Shown piece by piece: positions 1 through 10,560 of a stretch of 64,000 nt of DNA. The notes under the pieces were generated by a model. That model saw only the letters and a list, made by a program, of their open reading frames with translations, had not been told where the DNA came from and searched no databases. A program made the position numbers and the translations under genes. The DNA is from Drosophila persimilis (lineage: Eukaryota > Arthropoda > Insecta > Diptera > Drosophilidae), in the NCBI RefSeq assembly GCF_003286085.1, contig NW_020825442.1, positions 186,001-250,000 of the forward strand, in the 5' to 3' direction. Position 1 is the first letter of the stretch. The number at the start of each line of letters is the position of its first letter.

Positions 1-417
1 ATGTTAAAGGTTGATTTTAACCGCCTTTCAGTTGTCAGCTTCCGTTTGCGTCGATTTTAATTAATAAAAATTGGCATTTTCCGCCAACATCGAACCAGAA
101 ATGAAATTGCGAAATAAAAATAAATACAATATACAAAAAAAGCGGAAAAATTATATTAATAATAATAAAATGCAAGGAAAAAGTAGCAGAGGCAAAGCGA
201 CAGAGACAGAGACAGAGAGAGAAAGAGAAAGAGAGAGGGTTTGTGTGTGGGAGGAGGGAGAGAGTGTGGCGGCTGTCGGCTGTCGGCCAGCTCCTGTCGG
301 TAGCAATAAATATTTAATATTTAGTGGCTTTCATTGTTCAGAGAATGCCTTTCGGTGCTGTGCTGTTCAATCCCGGCGCCATAATAATGCCAAATGACAC
401 GAGAGTGACAGCAGCGG

Positions 418-468
418 GAAATGGAATGAAATGGAACGGAATGGAATGAAATGGAATGGAATGAAACG
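418..468. repeat. GGAAT-like pentamer run
   Basis: Imperfect tandem units of ggaat / ggaatgaaat are visible. A short run in the opposite orientation (ttcca units) lies near 7348-7382. Both are short and degenerate, so they look like local simple sequence rather than a satellite array. Confidence 0.6.
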
Positions 469-2354
469 TGAAGACATAGAATTGTGGTTGACGTTATTAA
501 TACATGAATCCAACATTGCCATCGCTCCCTCCTTCGCTCTCCAGCCGATTCTCCGATCCTGTGGTCGTCAGTTTCAATTAGACTGAACACACATCACCCA
601 CATCCGCACATCCGCAGATTCGCACATTCGCACATTCTCGTATGCAGACGAATTTCCTCTCTCTATACACATATATGTATAATATATATACGCACATATA
701 GATAATGGTTAACCCGATACCACCGACCGATGCCCCCTAACCCGCGCAGCAGTGGTAGCCAGCGTTGTTCGATTGCAGACGGAAACAAAAACTGAAAGCT
801 GAAAACTGAAAACTGTCCAACTGAAAATCGGTTTAATGAAGTTTATTGAGAGGAAAAAGCATTCCACATGTGGATTTTCGCCTCGAGAGAGAGAGAGAGA
901 GAGGGAAACTGTTAATTTTAATTCGATTCACTCAGTTCGTCCATTATCGATTTTCGGTCTTTTTGGGGGCCAACCCAATATTTTGCCCCATATTCGTGAG
1001 CGACATGGAATTAAGCCGGTTCGGTTGAGGGATTACATTGCGCTGCATAATTTATACTCGTATTTTTACATACATGCATACATATATTCACAGAATCGAC
1101 AGTCAATTATTCTCTGATATCAGCTTACAATATTATTAAAGAAGGGATTCCCACAAGCCGACTTTCAGGGTAATCCTCCTACTACCACATTTCCTTTAGG
1201 CTATTTCCTATAAAACATTATGTTCTTTACCAAAATAAAATTTCAGGAAAATTTCAGGGATCGGGGATCCCATGAGTGTGGATCGCGGGATCTAGGACAT
1301 CAATTGGTACATTTAATTATACAAGAAGATACAGCTGTCGAAGAAGCAGCTTAATCTTAAATCATTCGTTCGATACTCGTAAGATTGGTTCGTAATACTA
1401 TCACGAATCGACAACTCCTACTATATCTTCGAATTAGTTTATTTCGAATTTCAGATGCACCTCTTTTAATGTCTGCTTTTCTCATTTGAATCTCTTCTTT
1501 CCCCTTCTTTTGTGAAACCCCCTGCACATATTTATCAGCCATGAGCCCGAACCCCCATCCATTTCGTTGCAGCCCCAAATCCCCCTGCAAAGTGAAATAA
1601 ATGAGGCAAATTAAATGGTCACTGGCCAGGGGGCATGCCACACCCATCAGCGAGTGCAAACCCCCTTTTTGGGTGGGGGGGCAGTGTCAATATTAATGCA
1701 AAAGTTTAAGTGTTCCAAATGACGTTGATAATGTGGCCATAAGGGAGGAGGGTTGTGGCAAGGCTGTGAGGCAGTTGTCCTTGTTGCTGCAGCTTCCGCT
1801 GGGATGGCCATGGGCTGTTGCTGGTGCAGGTCCTGGCTCTGGTTCCGGTTCTGGGGGCAAGGGAGCTTAATATGTAATTTATAAATTTGATTGTGCTGCC
1901 AGCGTTGACATCGAAGTCAGCGTCGCTGCGTCTGCTGCTGCTTCTGCTGCCAGAAGTGCACTTAATCCGTACAGAAAAATGCATTCCCCCCCACCAAATG
2001 TGGTGCCAGCGCCAGTGTCACAGTGGTGTCCAAATAAGGATGCACAAAACTCCACCAGAGGAATACATCTTCTTCCACAAACTAAGCCAAAGTTCTATTG
2101 ACATCTTACGAGTCCGGATCGTGTGGTCTTGCATTTTGGAGCTCTAATCCCCGTACTTACTCTCTAAAAGATAGATCAAATACGTCATTAATACGTCACG
2201 GATACTGATGGTAGAAGTATGAATACAATTTTAGGACGTAGGAGTGCTGCAGCGTTGAGTACCCAGAATGAAAAGTCGAGTTCACATTGGGTGTTGGTGC
2301 GTGGGCAGCGATAGCTTACAAGGCAAGCCCGCCGCTAGAGAGCCGTGTAGATTG

Positions 2355-2445
2355 TGAGAGCGGTAACAGAGCGCTGTTACCGGGATGGGCCACAGGCTGT
2401 TAACGGGTAGCGTTGCCTTGGAGCGATAACAGACTGCTCTGTTGC
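2355..2445. other. inverted-repeat cluster of AACAGAGC-type motifs
   Basis: A 9-bp stem (cggtaacag ... ctgttaccg) with a 4-bp loop is seen around 2361-2382. It is followed by further gttaac and ctctgtt words. Related words occur at 42134-42188 in the tandem duplication. Function is unknown; it could be a protein-binding element or a repeat remnant. Confidence 0.35.
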
Positions 2446-5400
2446 AGCTACTGGACAGCTATTCATGCTAGCAAGTCGTCGCTATTGATATGCAGGGACT
2501 CTGTCTTCTTAGTCGGTTTCTGTGAGAATTCGAGCTGTAGACCACTGTGCCTCTTTATTCCCCGGTCCCTCTGCTCCCACTTTCTCCTTGTCGCCACCCT
2601 TTTTAAAGTGTTTGCATTAGCCAGAGATAAAGAGTGAGAGCAAAAGTGTGGTGTGGTGTGGAGGGGAGTGGGGCGGGGGGAAGAGGAGGAGCCGGGGTGC
2701 GTCAGAAATTAATGGAGCGTAATTTATGAAAATTATACAATTGCCAGACTGGCCACGCCCCCACGCCGCACACACATACACGCAGCTGCACTATAGCCAT
2801 GGGAGGGGAGGGGGTAACTCAACAAAAATTTCATCAAGCCGAAGCCAAAGCAGCAGCAGCAGCAGCAACAGCAACAGCAACAGAAGGATGTGGCAGGATG
2901 AGGATGCGGCAGAAGGATGGGGCAGGAGTCGTGAAACAGAAGCTGGCATCTTCTTCTGCTTACTTTGCCGAAAACTTTATATGAACAAAGTTTAAGCCAA
3001 GTTTGTGGAGGGGTGCAGAGGGGAGTGTAGGAGATAGAAGGAGACATAAGGAGGAGGTGGAGGGGAAGGAGAAGGAGGATGGGGCACACCAGGTGCTGGG
3101 GTGGAGAGGGTGCAAAACATTTTATTAACAGACATCGTCTATGAAAAGCTTAAAAAACAAAAATTAATTTAAATTACATATTTGCCCACAAAACAATAGC
3201 AGAGCGGGATGCAGAGTGAGGAGAAAGAATAGAGCTAAAGAGAGCTGGAGAAAATGAGAGAGAGAGCCCGGCGTTGTTGGACGGTATAGCGAACTTTTCT
3301 AAGAGATGGAGGCATGGCATGCCGCGCCCAAGTTGTTGGATGCCACGGCTGTTGTTTGGCAAAGAATGAAAAACCTCAAATTACACACAAATTTACGATG
3401 TTTTTCTAAACTCTCTCTCTCTACCTCTCTACCTCTCCCTCTCCCACCCACTCTCTCTCCCTGGTCCTGTGCCAAAAAAAAAAGAAAACAAGAAATGGTG
3501 ACAAACAAAGTCAAATTTTTAATACAATTTCAAGTTGAACACGAAATTTGAATGCATTGCAAAAGTTGGATGGCAGAGAAATCATGAAAATTTGAGAAAG
3601 GGATAGCAAAGAAAAGATGGAAAGAAAAATTAAATTAATTAAAAGGGAAAGAGATAGATCTAATATACAGAAAGAGAGAGGGAAAGAGAAGAGTCGTACA
3701 TTGAAAAGAGAAGGCATTGACAGCGATGTGTGAACGGGTGTGAAGCAACTCTGAAGAAAGCCAAATGTGTAAGGATTATCGATAGCTTCCTATCCAGCTA
3801 TCGACAGACCGATAACACAACTAATTGGAGCAACACAATAGCCAACCATGTGGTTGACACATCCTGGTACTTTTCTATCAGATCACATCGGATTTAATCG
3901 TTAAAGAGAGAGCTTTCCGCCCGCTCATTGATCATTCCGCCTATCCATCCACCCTGGTGAGGCATCCGCACTGTCTAAGCTGAAATGCCTCAATCGCAGA
4001 GTGCTGTGTGGGGGCATGGGGGGTGGTAGAGGATAAAACAAAAGCAAAAGCCAAAAAAAAAAGAAAAACAGCGGAAACACGGAAATGTTTTACATGCACG
4101 CGCATAACGAGCGTACACCAGAGGTGGTTGGAGAGCTTTGGAACTTTTTGGGGGTCTGGTCTGGGATGATGGAGTGGAATGCTTGGAACAGGAGGGAGGC
4201 AAGGGAAGGGCGGGCAGGGAGGCAGAAGCAGGAGCAAGATGAACACGCTTTGGCACCAAAAGTCAGCTTCTCCCACCGCCATCACTCCTCCCCTGCTACA
4301 CGTCCTCCGTCGTACTCCCCTGTGATGTCCCTCAACAATCCCTCGCCCCGTGGGGCTGGAACAGCCGAAATGCCGCTGCAAAGTATGCAATGGAAAACAT
4401 CGTTTACGCACCTATTAGTTCCCATGCCTCTGTGTGAGTGCGTCCCCCTCCCTATGCGCATCCCCGTGTGTGTGTGTGTGTGTGTTTGTAAGTCTCCTAA
4501 TTAGAGATTACGCAAACACACACGCATACACACACACACAGAAACAGTGGCAACTCTGGTACCTCTCCCTCCGGTACAGTCACGTTTGCTTTTCCAGTAT
4601 TTTTTTTTGGCTTTCTGGCTTTTTTTAGAACAAATTTTTGGCGAGTGCCACAGCAACCGCACACAGAACAGCACACAGAAACACGAACATTACCAAAATA
4701 CACAACTTTATGACTATTATTTACCAAAATCTAAGCCCACGGCGGAGGGACAGGGGGCCAGGGCCCTGCAGGGGAGCCTGGGAGGGCAGGGGGACCAGGG
4801 CGGCTGTGGAGGAGCAGCAGCTCCCAATGGGCGTGGGTTCCCCCGCTAGCCTGTGTGTCAGTTAATTAGCTCATAAAATATGCAGAATGGCGAACAATTC
4901 GCACCTTTAGACGGAAAAGTGCTTCAAAAGGCTGAAAGCGAAAATGGTTGAACGGATCGGGGGAGGAAAAGCGACGGGCTGTAGCTAGAAGCGTGTGTAA
5001 ATGGGTGTTACCAAATGAAGTAATTGAGTGCCAAAGCAGCAACAAAGGATCTTCTTCCATTGGGAGCCAACGAACGGGTCAATGCCCTAACCGAAAATCG
5101 AATTTTGGATTAAGTGTTCGCCATAATCAAGTTCGACCTAAACATACAAACTAACATATAAACATATAAATAATACATGTACGAGTATTAACTTCCTGTT
5201 CCCTGAGTACAAAAGTTCTTATAGATTTACTCATCATATATCTGTAGCATAATTTATGCCTAGGAGTCCATCTACCCGAGCTCTGAACGTGTATGAAAAG
5301 TTTCCGTATATCAAGCATTTTCTGGAGATTTTTCCCGAGTTGTTGCCGCATCGACATGTCACCAAGAACCTTCATCAAACGGTCTTACATTCAACATATT

Positions 5401-6969
5401 TTCTCAATATTCCCAGCCACTTAGAAGTATCAATCACCCCCCAAAAACTCTGGACAATGGCCAAAGCCTCATCAACAGAAAAACCCAATCGAAAGGTGTT
5501 CTTCTTGAATGGTACACTTTTCTTGGAAGGTTCCCTCATCTTCTAGCAAACTGTGTGCTCAAATCGATATGAGCAATTGCCCTACCAGGATTTCCGGTAG
5601 TAAGACAAAAAGAGAAAAGTCGACAAGGTCTTGAGAGTTGGGGTTGTGGGGTTCTGGGCTTTTTGGGTTGCGGGGAGGAGCTTCCATTGTTGGTGTTGTG
5701 GCAGTTGCTCCTTGAGTTCGTGTTCCTCTTGATGCTGATGTTGTTCATGTATGACCGCGTGGAGCGTTTGTGAAGTTTATGAACTCTGTAATTACACACT
5801 TTATTAATTTATGCGCCGCGGGGCGAAGAACGCGCAAACTTCCAGCGATGAAATGCTGTGTGCCGGAGCAGTGGTAAATATGGCCAAGAAGTGGGAGAGA
5901 GCAGGGCAAGGACAGGACAACGTGTTAATGCTTCATGAGCCAGCGAATAGGATACCAAGCCCCAAACGATGACAGACTCCGGGACCCCAGCCGAAAACAC
6001 AACCCTACCCTCCATCAGAAGTCAGCCAAATTAGGCAACATTTTTTGCTAGTTGTGCTGCTTTCCTCCTGACCAACCTTTCCTCTTAATTTGGCTCATTT
6101 CTCTTACCAAAAATTAACAAAACAGCAACAAAAATGTTGCCCCAAAAAGTTAAAAACCTCAACGAAAAAAATCCTCCAAAAATAGAAGAAGGAAAATAGA
6201 AACAGAAGCAGAAGCAAAAAGAGAAGGCAAAAGAGGAAAGGAAAGTGGTTGGCTTTGAATTTTGAATGGGAATGTTTTGAAATTTTAATTTGAGAACGTG
6301 ACTGACCAATTTAGGAGGGGATGGAAGAGGACACACAGCCAAAGAAACCCAAAGGACGGTGGTGGTACTATTCACGGCTGTGGCAGAAGGACGGGTATTC
6401 GTAATCGATCTTAAGTGGAGGCAATTGGAATCAGAAAAGTTCTTCATTTCAGCCCAAGAAGAAATTTTTATTTAGAATGGGACCCAAGATGCATAAATAC
6501 CGTCGAAGCATTCTTTCAGTAAGTCCTAAATCATTATAGCACCTGAGAAGAGGCTTGTCGGATTGTCGGATTGTCGGGTTGTCGGGGCAAACTTCCAGGG
6601 CATGACTCTCGTCCATCCATGGGAGCCATGGGCTGGGCGACAACCCTACGACAGCTCAGAGCTGCCAGAGTTGCCAGAGTACGTGCCAAGCTGCCAAAAT
6701 GGTTGCGGCCATGACTCTCGTGAAGGAGGAGGAGTCAGGAGTTGAGGGGAACATGTCCTTCCCAAAGATTGGTTGCCCAAGGCGGCAGTTCGCCCAAAGC
6801 AAATGTCCGCCCAGAGAGAGATACATATGCATGTTTTTACGGGCATTTACAGGCATGTGTCTGTGCATAATCCGAACTCGGGAAAATTCCACTGCACACA
6901 AACGACACCTAAAAACGAATATTACGCATACGCAGCGTATACATCTCTATTTTGCCCATTTGTCCATCA

Positions 6970-7003
6970 CTCTGTGTGTATGTGTGTGTGTGTGTGTGTG
7001 TGT
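6970..7003. repeat. GT dinucleotide microsatellite
   Basis: A run of tg units broken once by ta. Typical of euchromatic fly intergenic DNA. Confidence 0.85.
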
Positions 7004-8069
7004 GTCCTCTTTTTTTGGCAGCTTTGCGCTTTAATTAAATTGTAAATATTTTATTCGGGATTTTTATGTCCATCATTGCTACTGCCACTGCCACTGCCAC
7101 GACCACGTGCCGCTGCAATGATGCGATACTGCGATACTGGGATGCTGTAATGCTGTGAGCTATGCAGCGCAGGTTTTACCCAGAATATGAATATATGAAA
7201 ACCGAATCATTTCAATTTAAATATTTTGCATTGCAATTCTGTTGCCCGTTTCGTGCTCGAGTGCCTTCACAAATTAGGTTCAATTATACTACAGGAATTG
7301 GAAAACAAATCTGTACTTTATAATGCATTTATTAAGCCTATTTTGTTGTTGATAGTTCCATTCCATTCCATTCCATTCCATTCGATTCGTTCGGTGTGGT
7401 TTGTTTTATGATTGCAAGTAAATCTAAGGAATTCAATCGCACTACAATGCAAGCAAATACAAATATTATTTACTGAAATTTCTGCACTAATTAGCACTTC
7501 AGCACAGCGGAGTAAAGTGCTATACTTGTGTGCGCACCGCACATTTTATTGCGACATTTAAAACGCCCTCACTTACCAAGATTTAAGCAAAAGATGCCTC
7601 AAGATGCTTCAAGTGGCACTTAAGCATGAGCTTACTTATTTCGTTTATAGATATGTACAATTTAATCACTGGTAGGGCACTGAATGCATTCAGTTTAATC
7701 ATTCGTGGAGCATTTGTTGCATTCAATTGAATCAGTCAATTCAATGCATTATGGATAATAATTAAGGTAGATATATATAGTACTCCCAATGTGTGCATTA
7801 AGTCTCCGTATAATCCATATCTACGATTTTTTGCTCTACAGAAGTCTCTGCAAACAACCAAAGATAACAAATAAAATTGGTTACTCCAGAATGCCTTGCT
7901 GGATTGTTGCACCAGTTAATTAACAAATCAGTTAGCTCAATTCTGGCACAGATACAGATACAGTGCCCAAAAGTCAACAAGAATATCTATACAAGAATTT
8001 TAATCGGAAATTCGCAAATATGAACAATACACTAGAAATTTTGTGGATACTGTTGATGTTGGTGATATT

Positions 8070-9434
8070 TTAGCGACCCGAGTTTAGAGGAATACTTTCG
8101 TTCCAAAAAAAAGAGCGAAACATTTCCTCTACGTCAGGACTGGCTTTCATCTCCTGGCCGATCTCGTCTCGTGAGAACTTTCTCCCATTGGATAGCATCT
8201 CATATGCCCCGACTACCTCCAAGAACTTATGTCTCTCCTCCTCCTGCTTCTCGTTACTGTCACTCGCATGCTTGTCTGGATGATGGAGCCTTGCCTTCTG
8301 GTAGAACGCCCTCCGTATGTCATCGTCGGATGCATTGCTTCCAACACCCAGGATCCCGTAGCAGCCCAGTCGCTGCAGGCCCTGCTTGGCGTCACGCCAT
8401 AACTTTTTAATTTCTTCGCTGCTCTCCAGCGTCAGGGCCACCTCAAAGTCGGCGACTGCCTCCTCGAATATCCCTAGTTTAAGGAGGCACTGCCCGCGCA
8501 GCACCAGAGCCTTCAGACACGGGCCATTGAGCAACAGCACATTATTGCAATCCTCCACGGCATGCACAAGAAAACCAAGCCGAGTATTCACCAGTGCCCG
8601 GTTGTACTGTAGCTTCGAGTTGATGACCGTGTTGTTGACATCTATCGCAAGGGCATCCGTGAAGACGAGATACGCCTCCCGATACCGGTACATCTTGAAC
8701 AGCCTATTGGCTTCCTCTCTCATCGCCTTGACTTTTTTGGCCTTGATGCGCATCTGCTTGGATTTTTCGTGTTCGGGATCCAGCAACAAGGCGTGCTCGA
8801 AGTGCGGGATGCATTTCTCCACATTGTCCGTGTAAAAGAGACACAGGCCGCGCACAAAGATTGCGTCCGCTGAGGTGGGATATTGCCTGATCACGTCCGC
8901 GGCAATCTCCAGGGCATCATGACACCGATTCAGATAAGCCAGACATTCGGCTTTCAGGATACGATACCCAACTGTTGCTGGGGCCATCATTAAAACGTAA
9001 TCCAGGTAGACCCTCGTGGCACCAAAGAACATTCGGTCGTAAGTGCTCCTAATAAAGGGCTCCAATCGGCGGATCTCTCGCAAAGCCATCTGCTCTTCGT
9101 TGACCGCTGTGCTGTTACGATCCGCCTCAAACACCTTCTTTACGGCACTCTCCATGCCGAACAGGTCGCCCAGTACTCGACAGCACTTGGCCACGTTTAC
9201 GTAGGCCTTATCGAAGCCAGGATCTATGCGAAGGGCGTGACGGACATCAGCCAGGGCACTGATGGGGTCAAGGAGCTCATAGTAGCAACCTGCGCGATTG
9301 TTGTAATAGGCCGCCGAGTCCGGCCACAGATCGATGGCCTCCGAGTACGACCTTAGCGCCGCCTCGTAGTTGTTTGCTCTGCACTGGCTTTCGCCCAGGG
9401 TCGACTTAATTTCCGCCAGGGTGTTCGCATCCAT
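8070..9434 (-). CDS. Tpr2-like TPR/DnaJ co-chaperone, intronless retrocopy
   Basis: The product is a 454-residue protein of TPR repeats followed by a J domain, the DNAJC7/Tpr2 architecture, which in the family bridges Hsp70 and Hsp90. TPR-type helices (for example AAYYNNRAGCYYELLDP and YNRALVNTRLG) fill roughly residues 1-340. The J domain starts near residue 359, and its catalytic HPD tripeptide is intact at 385-387 (LHHPDKHA). The tail keeps the family-like EEMFRSFFW. The true ATG is at 9434; the longer frame to 9449 has no ATG before it. The coding region is one uninterrupted frame, unlike the multi-intron genes elsewhere in the window, so I infer a retroposed copy of Tpr2. An intact frame over more than 450 codons argues for function, possibly male-biased as many fly retrogenes are (inference). 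The segment that opens the J domain is altered: LGCYGILGVG where family members usually have a DYYKILG-like start. Confidence 0.85.
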   Translation of the reverse strand: MDANTLAEIKSTLGESQCRANNYEAALRSYSEAIDLWPDSAAYYNNRAGCYYELLDPISALADVRHALRIDPGFDKAYVNVAKCCRVLGDLFGMESAVKKVFEADRNSTAVNEEQMALREIRRLEPFIRSTYDRMFFGATRVYLDYVLMMAPATVGYRILKAECLAYLNRCHDALEIAADVIRQYPTSADAIFVRGLCLFYTDNVEKCIPHFEHALLLDPEHEKSKQMRIKAKKVKAMREEANRLFKMYRYREAYLVFTDALAIDVNNTVINSKLQYNRALVNTRLGFLVHAVEDCNNVLLLNGPCLKALVLRGQCLLKLGIFEEAVADFEVALTLESSEEIKKLWRDAKQGLQRLGCYGILGVGSNASDDDIRRAFYQKARLHHPDKHASDSNEKQEEERHKFLEVVGAYEMLSNGRKFSRDEIGQEMKASPDVEEMFRSFFWNESIPLNSGR

Positions 9435-9695
9435 CGTATGTGTGTCCAAATATGGAATTTTATTTTAACAGAAAAGATTTTTTCAATTTTTACTAGAATG
9501 CTTTGATTTCCTCCGCTTGCTGTGTGCGAGGGATCATACGGAAATTACAGACAGAATCATTTTAGTAAGCAATCGAAAACATCAATGTCTTGCGGCTCTG
9601 GCTCGATCTGCTATACGATTATCTCTCCCTACCTCCTTTTTGTGGGATAATTGAGTCAGTTTGGCGCGTCCTGTCCCTGGGTCATTGCATCCCCG

Positions 9696-9737
9696 ACACC
9701 GGCGCCGGCACCGGCACCGATACCGAAACCGAAACCC
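9696..9737. repeat. GC-rich hexamer minisatellite (ggcacc/gaaacc)
   Basis: Tandem hexamers of the ggcacc, gatacc and gaaacc type. The inverted partner at 26715-26773 holds more ggtgcc units, so copy number differs between the duplication arms. Confidence 0.7.
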
Positions 9738-10413
9738 CTCCTGAATGGCAGTCAATCGCTGTCGATGTGTCGATGTCAGTGAAAACAGAATTAAAATGCG
9801 TCAGCAAATGGCGGACAAAGAGTCAAGCAGTCAAGCAGTCGAGTAGTGGAGCAGTCGAGAAGGGGTACAGTCAGCAGAATCAGAAGATTTCCCAGTAATA
9901 AGTCAATGGAGGGAGAGAGAGAAAGAGAGAGAAAGAGAGCGAAAGTGAGAAAGAAAACCCAGTAGCGACACGCACAGACATGTCAGGCACTAGCGACAAC
10001 AACAACAGCTTCTTGTCAAACAACAAAGCAACAAAAGTGACAAAATAAATGAAATTGACTTGCCTTTTGTCTATCGCCGTCCCTTTCAGCGCTTCTCTCG
10101 CCATCTCTTTCCTTCTGCCAGTGTGTGGGAGTGTGCATGAGTGTCTCCCTAAGTGTGCGTTCCTGCGGGGGCAGCGGGTGCGTTTTTCCCCCAGTTATTT
10201 TTTTTCCCTGTTCTTCCCCCCGTTGTGGTACCCTTCTTTGCTGAGGGTATGCCCGACAGGCAACAGATGAGTGGAACGTACTTGCTAGCAAAATTAACGA
10301 GCCTAAATATTTATAAGATTACTATTATTATTATTAGAAACCCCCATTGCACTTTGACCGTATACATATTGGGCATAGTGTATGATCTAGGCTTTTACTT
10401 GAGTTAAGTTACT

Positions 10414-10560
10414 CAAGGCAAGGCCGTCACATAGGATATGTTCCGATGTTTCCTGCTTCTGCAGGAGTACAGATATCTCTACTAAAACACGCCAAAGCTC
10501 GTCGTCGATGTGAAGTTTATAAAAGTTCTCATGCACCTGGAGAATTAGATGAAGAGCACT
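10414..10560 (-). pseudogene. possible non-LTR retrotransposon C-terminal fragment
   Basis: The minus-strand frame reads HENFYKLHIDDE and then QETSEHILCDGLAL. This resembles the Cys/His-containing tail that follows the RNase H region of many insect LINE ORF2 proteins (the E-T-x-E-H-I-L-C-x-C pattern). One expected Cys is Gly here and the spacing is disturbed. The same piece is present in the inverted partner. Identification rests on a short motif only. Confidence 0.25.

Larger units (their letters stand above)
1..7559. other. non-coding stretch, no gene supported
   Basis: I find no reading frame with a recognisable domain or exon-like codon pattern here; open frames are short and mostly run through simple sequence. 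What is visible is fly-type low-complexity DNA: GA runs near 200-237 and 885-904, a GGAAT-like run at 418-468, CAG/CAA repeats near 2849-2882, pyrimidine runs near 3411-3455, and CA/GT runs near 4466-4540 and 6970-7003. It could be intergenic or a large intron of a gene outside the window. Confidence 0.55.

Noticed and set aside
418-468. GGAAT satellite array
   Set aside because: Only about 50 bases and degenerate; not a satellite block.
8386-8835. 149-codon plus-strand frame inside the Tpr2-like gene
   Set aside because: Shadow of a gene whose TPR and J motifs are unmistakable on the other strand.
10016-10291. Protein-like frame conserved in both inverted arms (91 codons)
   Set aside because: Similarity is explained by the recent duplication itself; the frame crosses GA-rich simple sequence and shows no synonymous bias that I can see.
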